Shown piece after piece: positions 24,722 to 36,091 of a stretch of 64,000 nt of DNA. A program made the translations under genes and the position numbers. Origin of the DNA: Pseudopedobacter sp965218985 (GTDB lineage: Bacteria > Bacteroidota > Bacteroidia > Sphingobacteriales > Sphingobacteriaceae). Under the pieces are notes generated by a model. It had not been told where the DNA came from. It worked only from the letters and a program-made list of their open reading frames with translations, and ran no database searches. Location of the stretch: contig CBDCMP010000007.1 of assembly GCA_965218985.1 (NCBI GenBank), positions 2,108,001 to 2,172,000 of the forward strand. Reading direction: 5' to 3'. The first letter of the stretch is position 1. Each line of letters begins with the position of its first letter.

Positions 24722-27700
24722 TTAATCAAATTTTGAAGCAGCCACGGCAGTCTTTTTGTATTTTCTGATATTTCCATTCAAATCAAAAAGCTCCGCATAG
24801 ATGATGTAAATTCCGGTCTTTACCTTATTGTTGCTTTCATCTAAGCCATCCCAAATCCACTGACCTGAAGTTGCCAGTGTTTGGTTCCTGATCAACTTTT
24901 TAATTATTCTACCCTGATCATCATAAATGGTGACATTCGCTGCATAGTTAGGTTGATTTAATTTGTACAAAACCCTAAGAACATCTTCGAAACCATCATT
25001 ATCAGGTGAGAAAGTCACGGAGGCTAGGGAAACTTCTTCTTCCATGTTGATATCCTCCAGAAACTGGGAATTCTTATCTCCGGGAGTGGCATAACCCACG
25101 GCGGCAGCTGCAGATCTGAAATTCCCAGGAGCATTGGCGGGTTGGTTAAAACTAGTTCTTTCTAAAGAGACACCATTAAAATCTTTAAGTAAGGCGAAGT
25201 GCATGTTTTTATCATAATTCAATTGATCGATTCTTACATTATCCTTATTCAAAACCACAGCCTTTCCTTTATCATCATTATAGGATGGAAAACCAGATAA
25301 TTTGATGAAATTATTTGGATGTGAGGTAAAATACTGTGCTTTTACCGTATCTGGATTGGTGCTCACCACCCAGTAAGTCTGTGGCTCAAAAAGTGAATTT
25401 TGCTGATTTAAGGGTTTTATGGCGATTAGAGAATCTTTATCATTCACTGCTGCGATTTTAAGATCTTTAAAATCAAGATGTTTTTCGGAATTATTGTACA
25501 ATTCCACAAAATCAACTCCACCGGGTTTGGGATTGAAAAGGATTTCGCTGATCAGCACATCATTTTTTGAAATTAATCCAGGATAGGTAAATGAAATGCT
25601 TTGGGCAGTCATTTGGTGGCCGCTACAATCGGTTAAACCGTTAACCTGTAAGGTATAATACATGTTTCTTGATAATGGTCGATCAAAATTCAATTTAACC
25701 TGGTTGAAAATTGGCCCGACTGCGTTTGAACTGACTGGATTTCCTACGGAATTGTTCAAATTGTATTGATTTACCAACGTGGTTTGAAGGCTGTCGAGGC
25801 TCCGGTCAAAATCAATCAATAACGTTAAGCTGTCTGAGATGCTGGCTTTTAAAAGCATCAGCGGCGTGTTGATATGATTTTGAAGGTATACGGAGTTCTC
25901 CTTTCCCGGTGTTCCTCCGCGTTCATCTTTGCTAGCGGTCCAGTTTTGTTTTCCGCCACATAAACTTAAAGGGTCAATCAATTCTAAAGTATACCCACCT
26001 TTCTGCTTTTCTTTATCGCCATACCAGCTGATATCATATGCCACCCGGTTAAATTCCACGCCCTTGTTGTTTTTTAGGATCAACTGACTTTTATCATTGT
26101 TCAAAGAAGGGAATGATTTCAATCCGACAGTGTTCCCATAAAGCTGATAGGTTAAAGTGTCTTTTGCAGCACAAACAATCAGGAAACCGTTCGGAGCGAT
26201 GAGGCCTTTGTCAAAGACAACCCTACTTTTATCGTTTTCATAAACCATATGCTTTAAGGATACAGCGGTGTCGCTTAAATTCTTTAATTCCAAAAATTCG
26301 ATCTCGGGTAAACCCACCACCGGGCTGGGGTCGGCTAAAATCTCGTTGATCACCACCGGATAATTAATGGGGGCCGTGAATGGAGTGGTAAAAGAAATGG
26401 TTTGATAGAGGTTTAATCCATTGCAGCTCATGATTCCGGAAGGAGAGATTTGATAGGTGGTGGCTTCCTTTAAGTTTTGAGCATAAATGAGGCTGAAATT
26501 TCTGTAACTGATGCCATCAAAAAGAATTTTTTTAGGATTGCCCAATAAAGTTGTAGGGAATTTTGCATTCTTTAAACTCAAAGTATCCGGATAGAAATTC
26601 AGATGAACTTTAATGGTGGAATCATTCAAAACAGCAATGTCATCAATCAATAGGTCATTGGACGATGAAAATGTTTCCGCAATGCTGTTCACTTTTCCCG
26701 GGGTTCCGCCCTCTACATGGCGGGCTGCTGCCCAGTTGTAAAAATTATTACAGTTGAGGGCCTTTAAGTCTATTCTCTCCAAGGACCATCCGCCCAATTT
26801 TTTAATAGGATCTTTGTACCAATTATCAGAATAATCCACTGAATCAATTAACCTCCCGGTATGACTTTTCAGAACGATATGATCCTTATCATTATTAAGA
26901 GAGGGCCATGGGGAGACCCCAATCACTTTTCCATACTTTTGATATTGGAGCGTGTCGGAGAGGCTACATAAAATGGCATATTCATGTGGAGCTATGTTAC
27001 CTGCATTGATCCTGGCTTTTGTGGTGGGATCTGAAATCGTATAATCTTTAAGATCAAGAGGGTCTTCACCAGCATTGTAGAGCTCCAGAAATTCTGCTAA
27101 AGGCAAACCGACCTCGGGAGAGGGATCAGCAAAAATCTCCGTGATCAATAAATGAGCTGTATCTGGTCTGATGGCAGGAGTTTTAAAGCTAAAAGACTTT
27201 TCTCCAATAAGTGAGCCGCCACCGCAATCCATCAGGTTGCTCAAACTTAAGATATAAGCTCTCCCCGGTTGGAATTTATCATAATTCAAGGTGATATTTT
27301 TTTGGCTGATATCTGTAGCGATGGATTTAAGCTTGATGTTTGGTGATAAATCAAAACTGGAACTGGAAAAGGTCAAGGTGCCTGCATCCAATGATTTATT
27401 GAATTGGATGAAAAGGGTGGAATCATTCTTTACACTGAAGTTTTCTGTTTTAAAGGCCAATCCATCATAATTTTGGATGTAAACAGCGTTTTGAGATCCC
27501 GGAGTTCCACCACTAACGGATGTTGAGGCTGTCCATATTGATGCTCCGGAACAATTGGAGAAAGGATCGATTCTTTCGAGGGTCCATCCACCAGGTTTTT
27601 TCAAGAGATCTCCATACCAGGCATCAGTATAAGCCACGCTAGATATGATAACCCCGTTTTGATCACTAAGGGTGATTTGATCGCCGCTATTATTCAATGA

Positions 27701-28912
27701 TGGCCATGGAGATATACCCAGAAATTTCCCATATCTTTTATATTCTGTGGTATCTGCCTTGGCACACAAAATTAAAAATTCGCTGGCATGTAAGCTGTCG
27801 TTGGAGAATTTATAGGTGCTGGTTCCATCAGTATAATTGAAGTTTTTCATTGAAATATCTTCTGACGTCCTATTGTATAATTCAACAAACTCCACAGACG
27901 GAAGATCAACTTGCGGTGAAGGATCAGCAAAAATCTCATTGATCACAATGTCATTGGGTTTTGCAAAATAGGGTTTCTTATAATGGAAACTTTTATTCTG
28001 AGCTGAACTATTGTTTCCTTTTAGGTCTTTTATGCCAATAACGGTAATGGTGTAATCTCCTGTATTCATCTGATTAGAAAAATAAAGGGTCACTTCGGAT
28101 CCATTCGCAACTATGGCCGAAGGATGGATATCCCCAGGCGACAAAAAGTAATGGTCTGCAATTTTGGCATCTGTAGGATCAATTGCCTCATTAAAATTCA
28201 AGATCACATCTTTACCGTCAATGGTGTTTGCAGCGGTTAGGATTGGTGGAGTGCTATCAGCTACTAATTCAGAGATAGAGAACTCATCATAAATGAAAAG
28301 AGCCGACCGGGTGCTGGTATAAATGGATTTCACGCCGAAGAAGGAGGTTTCTGTAAAAGTACGATCTGTCACTGTTCCTTCTGAAGTATAATTAGTGCTT
28401 CCTGTGGGGTCTGTTTTTAATTCCCAAAGTCCATTTGCATCGCGGGTGATCTGGATACGGGCTTTTAACTCATTCACATCCAGCCTCGTTTTTGCTGGCC
28501 CATCTATGATTTTGGTGGTCGTAACTCCATTCTGCCGATATAAATCATAAGAATCTGTGCTGTCACTTTCGCCAATCAGTAAGAAATAGCCATTTAAAGG
28601 GCCGTTAAAATTGGCTTGGTCAGCTATGAGGTAAATTCTTGTTTGATTACTGCTTGATGGATCAAAACCTAAATCAATAAAAAAATCCCACTTCGCATTC
28701 ATTGCTAAGTGATTGGGCGTGTACAGGTTTACTTTTTGAGAAATAGCACTTGAAACAGTTTGAAGCTGTTTATTTGAATTGATGGTGTAGGCCGTTACAT
28801 CACCTTGCCAGACAGGATTTTTTGTGAAATCACCATCACTAAAATCGTCATTTAACTGAGAAAATGCAATTTTTGATACAAACAATCCCAGAAACAGTAA
28901 AAACTTTCCCAT
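24722..28912 (-). CDS. Large secreted protein with four lamin-tail domains and a FlgD-like C-terminal domain
   Basis: This 1396-residue protein has a signal peptide (1-18, ending AFSQ), a concanavalin-like N-terminal part (about 20-220), and then alternating SbsA-type Ig-like domains and lamin-tail (LTD) domains. The four LTD copies begin VINEIFADPSP, LITEIFADPSP, VINEILADPSP and LISEILFNPKP, each followed by an EF(V/L)EL(Y/K)N strand. The first three share the block YGxxxGxxxxPSLNN(D/S)xDxxxL. The C-terminus (about 1300-1390) is a FlgD/CHU_C-like Ig fold (FSPDNDGFEDVLRV, then GIYIIYAELFD). Such proteins are exported and may be cell-surface adhesins or scaffolds, possibly Ca-binding. The actual role is unknown. 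It is transcribed divergently from asd. Confidence 0.85.
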   Translation of the reverse strand: MGKFLLFLGLFVSKIAFSQLNDDFSDGDFTKNPVWQGDVTAYTINSNKQLQTVSSAISQKVNLYTPNHLAMNAKWDFFIDLGFDPSSSNQTRIYLIADQANFNGPLNGYFLLIGESDSTDSYDLYRQNGVTTTKIIDGPAKTRLDVNELKARIQITRDANGLWELKTDPTGSTNYTSEGTVTDRTFTETSFFGVKSIYTSTRSALFIYDEFSISELVADSTPPILTAANTIDGKDVILNFNEAIDPTDAKIADHYFLSPGDIHPSAIVANGSEVTLYFSNQMNTGDYTITVIGIKDLKGNNSSAQNKSFHYKKPYFAKPNDIVINEIFADPSPQVDLPSVEFVELYNRTSEDISMKNFNYTDGTSTYKFSNDSLHASEFLILCAKADTTEYKRYGKFLGISPWPSLNNSGDQITLSDQNGVIISSVAYTDAWYGDLLKKPGGWTLERIDPFSNCSGASIWTASTSVSGGTPGSQNAVYIQNYDGLAFKTENFSVKNDSTLFIQFNKSLDAGTLTFSSSSFDLSPNIKLKSIATDISQKNITLNYDKFQPGRAYILSLSNLMDCGGGSLIGEKSFSFKTPAIRPDTAHLLITEIFADPSPEVGLPLAEFLELYNAGEDPLDLKDYTISDPTTKARINAGNIAPHEYAILCSLSDTLQYQKYGKVIGVSPWPSLNNDKDHIVLKSHTGRLIDSVDYSDNWYKDPIKKLGGWSLERIDLKALNCNNFYNWAAARHVEGGTPGKVNSIAETFSSSNDLLIDDIAVLNDSTIKVHLNFYPDTLSLKNAKFPTTLLGNPKKILFDGISYRNFSLIYAQNLKEATTYQISPSGIMSCNGLNLYQTISFTTPFTAPINYPVVINEILADPSPVVGLPEIEFLELKNLSDTAVSLKHMVYENDKSRVVFDKGLIAPNGFLIVCAAKDTLTYQLYGNTVGLKSFPSLNNDKSQLILKNNKGVEFNRVAYDISWYGDKEKQKGGYTLELIDPLSLCGGKQNWTASKDERGGTPGKENSVYLQNHINTPLMLLKASISDSLTLLIDFDRSLDSLQTTLVNQYNLNNSVGNPVSSNAVGPIFNQVKLNFDRPLSRNMYYTLQVNGLTDCSGHQMTAQSISFTYPGLISKNDVLISEILFNPKPGGVDFVELYNNSEKHLDFKDLKIAAVNDKDSLIAIKPLNQQNSLFEPQTYWVVSTNPDTVKAQYFTSHPNNFIKLSGFPSYNDDKGKAVVLNKDNVRIDQLNYDKNMHFALLKDFNGVSLERTSFNQPANAPGNFRSAAAAVGYATPGDKNSQFLEDINMEEEVSLASVTFSPDNDGFEDVLRVLYKLNQPNYAANVTIYDDQGRIIKKLIRNQTLATSGQWIWDGLDESNNKVKTGIYIIYAELFDLNGNIRKYKKTAVAASKFD

Positions 28913-28977
28913 ATTTGCCGCATTAAAACATGATACAATATATTAATAATTAATTACTTAAACATTAAAATTTAAAA

Positions 28978-29973
28978 ATGAAAGTTGCAGTTGTAGGCGC
29001 AACCGGCCTGGTGGGCACGGTGATGTTAAAAGTTTTGGCAGAGCGCAATTTCCCGGTTACACAATTAATTCCCGTTGCTTCAGAGAAAAGTAAAGGTAAG
29101 GAGATTGAATTCAGGGGAAAGAAATACCAGGTTGTGACTGTTGATGAAGCAATTGCGATGAAGCCTGATGTAGCTTTGTTCTCTGCAGGTGGTTCAACAT
29201 CTACTGAGCAGGCTCCAAAATTCGCTGCGGTGGGAACCATAGTTATAGACAACTCCTCTGCTTGGAGAATGGATCCAACTAAAAAACTGGTTGTTCCTGA
29301 AGTGAATGCAGCTGCACTGAGTCCAGAAGATAAAATCATTGCAAATCCAAATTGTTCCACTATACAAATGGTGGTGGCTTTAAAACCTTTGCATGATGAA
29401 TATAAAATTAAACGAGTCGTGGTCTCCACTTATCAATCAGTCACCGGAACAGGTGTGAAAGCGGTGGACCAGTTGCTGAACGAACGAAAAGGAATTAAAG
29501 ATGGACCAATGGCCTATGCTTACCCTATTGATTTGAATGTGATCCCTCAAATTGATGTCTTCCTGGAAAATGGTTATACCAAAGAGGAGATGAAAATGAT
29601 ACTGGAGACAAAAAAAATCATGGGAGATGAAAGCATTGCTATCACTGCAACTACAGTGAGGATACCTGTGATGGGCGGTCATTCAGAAGCATTGAATATT
29701 GAATTCAAAAAGGATTTTGATCTAAAAAAGGTTCGTGAATTACTAGCGGCAACCAGCGGCGTCATCGTAGTGGACGATCCCGCAAATGCTAAATACCCAA
29801 TGCCTATAGATGCTCATGAAAAGGATGAAGTGTTCGTGGGACGTATTCGTAGAGACGAATCACAAAAGAATACCTTGAATATGTGGTGCGTAGCTGATAA
29901 CCTTCGTAAGGGCGCAGCCACTAACGCAGTACAAATAGCAGAATATCTTTTGAGCCAAAAAATGATAGGTTGA
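28978..29973 (+). CDS. asd: Aspartate-semialdehyde dehydrogenase
   Basis: This cytoplasmic enzyme makes L-aspartate-4-semialdehyde from aspartyl phosphate with NADPH, the branch point to lysine/diaminopimelate, threonine and methionine. At 331 residues it has the usual length. The N-terminal Rossmann motif is VVGATGLVG (5-13), SAGGSTS holds the cofactor and phosphate region, the catalytic Cys126 is in NPNCSTIQ, and the active-site His is in MGGHSEALNIEF. The start ATG follows an AT-rich leader. It is a single-gene unit with a strong terminator downstream. Confidence 0.96.
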   Translation: MKVAVVGATGLVGTVMLKVLAERNFPVTQLIPVASEKSKGKEIEFRGKKYQVVTVDEAIAMKPDVALFSAGGSTSTEQAPKFAAVGTIVIDNSSAWRMDPTKKLVVPEVNAAALSPEDKIIANPNCSTIQMVVALKPLHDEYKIKRVVVSTYQSVTGTGVKAVDQLLNERKGIKDGPMAYAYPIDLNVIPQIDVFLENGYTKEEMKMILETKKIMGDESIAITATTVRIPVMGGHSEALNIEFKKDFDLKKVRELLAATSGVIVVDDPANAKYPMPIDAHEKDEVFVGRIRRDESQKNTLNMWCVADNLRKGAATNAVQIAEYLLSQKMIG

Positions 29974-29995
29974 TCTTATCGCCTAACTTTGGAAA

Positions 29996-30028
29996 AGCTC
30001 TTTATTGTTAATTAATAAGGAGTTTTTT
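29996..30028 (+). terminator. asd terminator
   Basis: AGCTCTTTATT at 29996-30006 pairs over 11 positions (two G-T) with AATAAGGAGTT at 30014-30024 across a 7-base loop, followed by a run of T. It separates asd from the rRNA operon. Confidence 0.75.
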
Positions 30029-30178
30029 CGTTTTGTTGGCTAGATAGAATGAACCTGATTTTGGTAGAGTGAACTTGTAGAATCTTCATCTGATGAAGAT
30101 AAAGTTCGTTAATCTCAAACTTTCCCCTCACACAACCAAGGAGTTAGGCGGATTTCCGGGGATAAATCGCCCCTTCGC

Positions 30179-30209
30179 TTGACATTGACGCCGGAAAGCC
30201 GCACCTTTG
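30179..30209 (+). promoter_or_regulatory. rRNA promoter P1 (candidate)
   Basis: TTG at 30179-30181 is followed after 20 bases by CACCTTTG at 30202-30209, one mismatch from TAnnTTTG. It lies about 165 bp upstream of P2; tandem promoters are common for rRNA operons. Confidence 0.45.
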
Positions 30210-30345
30210 CACTCCGCAATCGCGATGAAGGCGGGATAGATGAAGAGAGATTCAGGTAAGGGGGAGGTAAAAAGGAGGATGAATAAGACTTCCAGAAGCC
30301 AGTCCCAACCAAGGAGAAAAAACTTCAAATATTTTTGAAATAAAA

Positions 30346-30376
30346 TTTGCAGGTGACAGAAAGATGGTTACCTTTG
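30346..30376 (+). promoter_or_regulatory. rRNA promoter P2
   Basis: TTTG at 30346-30349, exactly 19 bases, then TACCTTTG at 30369-30376: a full match to the Bacteroidota sigma-ABfr consensus TTTG-N19-TAnnTTTG. Transcription would start near 30383, about 220 bases before 16S. Confidence 0.7.
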
Positions 30377-30490
30377 CAGCCCCAACAGATGGGGAACGAT
30401 GTGGGAGCGAATCCCGGATCAAACAAAGAAGCAAGATCACCACATCATAGGATGTGCCAGATATACAGCCGAACCGAGAGGCGAGGCGGA

Positions 30491-30502
30491 AAGTTCTTTA
30501 AA
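30491..30502 (+). promoter_or_regulatory. boxA-like antitermination element before 16S
   Basis: AAGTTCTTTAAA resembles boxA (consensus near TGCTCTTTAA). A matching AAGTTCTTTGAC stands before 23S at 32499-32510. Paired boxA elements ahead of both large rRNAs are the normal arrangement for Nus-dependent antitermination. Confidence 0.5.
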
Positions 30503-30510
30503 AAGATATA

Positions 30511-30529
30511 TCATGTAGCGTGACGGGCA
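30511..30529 (+). other. 16S precursor processing stem, left arm
   Basis: TCATGTAGCGTGACGGGCA can pair with 32144-32162, just past the 16S 3' end, over 17 of 19 positions if G-U pairs are allowed. This closes the 16S loop as an RNase III substrate. Confidence 0.5.
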
Positions 30530-30602
30530 CCGGTTTTCACCGGTGTCGGGACAACAGGAACAATTAATATTGACATCATGTCGGTATCGAACAGCACATT
30601 TT

Positions 30603-32124
<1,522 letters not shown>

Positions 32125-32143
32125 CTAGAGAATGGACCGACAA

Positions 32144-32162
32144 CGTCCGCTACGCTGCATGA
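32144..32162 (+). other. 16S precursor processing stem, right arm
   Basis: CGTCCGCTACGCTGCATGA pairs with the left arm at 30511-30529 (17 of 19 positions with G-U pairs). Confidence 0.45.
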
Positions 32163-32240
32163 ATATTTTTTTTTGAAAAAGATGAACCTGAAGAGATGAG
32201 CATCGGTGGTTGTGCCACTGAGGTAGGGAAGGCTTGAAAT

Positions 32241-32314
32241 AGTCCCGTAGCTCAGTTGGTTAGAGCACTACACTGATAATGTAGGGGTCAGCAGTTCAAA
32301 TCTGCTCGGGACTA
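32241..32314 (+). tRNA. tRNA-Ile (GAT)
   Basis: This 74-nt cloverleaf has acceptor stem AGTCCCG/CGGGACT, D-loop AGCTCAGTTGGTTAGAGC, anticodon stem CTACA/TGTAG with loop CTGATAA (anticodon GAT), and T arm GCAGTTCAAATCTGC. CCA is not encoded. It is in the 16S-23S spacer, as usual. Confidence 0.97.
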
Positions 32315-32331
32315 CAGAGGTCATCTTCAAA

Positions 32332-32405
32332 GGGGGATTAGCTCAGCTGGCTAGAGCACCTGCCTTGCACGCAGGGGGTCAACGGTTCGAATCCGTTATT
32401 CTCCA
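32332..32405 (+). tRNA. tRNA-Ala (TGC)
   Basis: This 74-nt cloverleaf has acceptor GGGGGAT/ATTCTCC (two G-U pairs), anticodon stem CCTGC/GCAGG with loop CTTGCAC (anticodon TGC), and T arm ACGGTTCGAATCCGT. CCA is not encoded. It follows tRNA-Ile by 17 bp. Confidence 0.97.
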
Positions 32406-32408
32406 CGT

Positions 32409-32495
32409 TTAAGTTTCAGGTGGTAAGTCTTAAGTTTTAAGTCTTAAGTTTTTCAACTTATGACCTACAACTTATGACCTACAACCCACAACTTA
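32409..32495 (+). repeat. Low-complexity AAGTCTTAAGTT / ACTTATGACCTACA repeats in the rRNA spacer
   Basis: Units of AAGTCTTAAGTTTT repeat, followed by two copies of CAACTTATGACCTA and a third variant. The right half is the reverse complement of the repeat beyond the 23S gene at about 35500-35540, so the two can pair in the precursor. Confidence 0.65.
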
Positions 32496-32498
32496 AAA

Positions 32499-32510
32499 AA
32501 GTTCTTTGAC
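32499..32510 (+). promoter_or_regulatory. boxA-like element before 23S
   Basis: AAGTTCTTTGAC closely matches the element before 16S (AAGTTCTTTAAA) and stands just before the 23S processing stem. Confidence 0.45.
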
Positions 32511-32544
32511 ATATTGGAAGAAGTTATTGAAAGAGAAGATAACA
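32507..32544 (+). other. 23S precursor processing stem, left arm
   Basis: The segment starting TGACATATTGGAAGAAGT is an almost complete complement of 35460-35498, with only small bulges. It closes the 23S loop and should be cut by RNase III. Confidence 0.8.
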
Positions 32545-32570
32545 AACACAACAGGTAGAGCAATCTACAA

Positions 32571-35448
<2,878 letters not shown>

Positions 35449-35459
35449 AGAGCTGGTCT

Positions 35460-35498
35460 GTTGTCTCCTCTTCGATCACTTCTTCCAATAATATGTCA
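35460..35498 (+). other. 23S precursor processing stem, right arm
   Basis: The segment ending CTTCTTCCAATAATATGTCA pairs with 32507-32544. Beyond it, the repeat GTTGTGG..GTTGTAGG continues the pairing into the repeats on the left side. Confidence 0.8.
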
Positions 35499-35580
35499 TT
35501 GTTGTGGAGTTGTAGGTTCTAAGTGATAGGTTGTAGGTTCAAAACCGACAACTGGACACTGAAAACTGATGACTGATAAC
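35499..35580 (+). repeat. GTAGGTT and CAACTG/ACTGATAAC repeats between 23S and 5S
   Basis: GTTGTAGGTTC occurs twice with a GTGATAG variant between, then AACTGGACACTGAAAACTGATGACTGATAAC units follow. The first set is the complement of the 32409-32495 repeats; the second belongs to the family at 23414-23447. Confidence 0.6.
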
Positions 35581-35591
35581 ATTCAAAACAT

Positions 35592-35702
<111 letters not shown>

Positions 35703-35734
35703 TTTCATGAGTCTGCAAGACGGCTACAGGCCCA

Positions 35735-35765
35735 GGCCCCCCATCCGAAAGATGAGGGGCTTTTG
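35735..35765 (+). terminator. rRNA operon terminator
   Basis: GGCCCCCCATC, loop CGAAA and GATGAGGGGC form a strong GC-rich stem with one mismatch, followed by TTTTGGTTTT. Confidence 0.75.
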
Positions 35766-35889
35766 GTTTTACCGAAATCCACTAATCCTAAATCCATAAA
35801 GAGCACTTGCTTTGCGAGCTAGCTCCAAATCCCTCTGTTCATTCCACTCTTTCTGGCACCTAGTTTTGTTGCTATGGAATGCAGATTAT

Positions 35890-35975
35890 CCACCTAAACC
35901 TTATTGGAGCGGATACCGACCTTTGTGCTTAAGGGTCCTGTGGCGTATGAGCGGAAGAAGGGCTGAATCTTAATC
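35890..35975 (+). ncRNA. Candidate structured RNA (Flavo-1-like, name not verified)
   Basis: The otherwise gene-free 35766-36091 region contains a segment whose wording (ACCTAAACCTTATTGGAGCG, then GATACCGACCTTTGTG, GGTCCTGTGGCGTATGAGCG, GAAGAAGGGCTGAATC) I associate with a conserved intergenic RNA of Bacteroidota. Nested pairing is visible: ATACC with GG(C)GTAT outside, and GACC with GGTC inside around a loop TTTGTGCTTAAG. It is not part of a reading frame. The family name is from memory and needs a covariance-model search; orientation is also inferred. Confidence 0.4.
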
Positions 35976-36091
35976 CATAGCTGAACTTCGCTTTTCTATT
36001 ACAGCATAAGTAACATTTCTATGAATTGTTGTGGATAGTTTAATAGAAAGGAAATAATTGAATTATATTGGTTTTTGCTAAAATTACAGAT

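Larger units (their letters stand above)
30029..30602 (+). other. rRNA operon leader region
   Basis: This stretch of about 570 bases between asd and 16S holds no credible gene; short ORFs on the minus strand here have no family features. It contains two candidate promoters, a boxA-like element, a CACCGG/CCGGTG hairpin at 30528-30545 and the left arm of the 16S processing stem. Confidence 0.7.

Noticed and set aside
30115..30443. Three short minus-strand ORFs before 16S
   Set aside because: They overlap the rRNA promoter and leader region and have no protein-family features.
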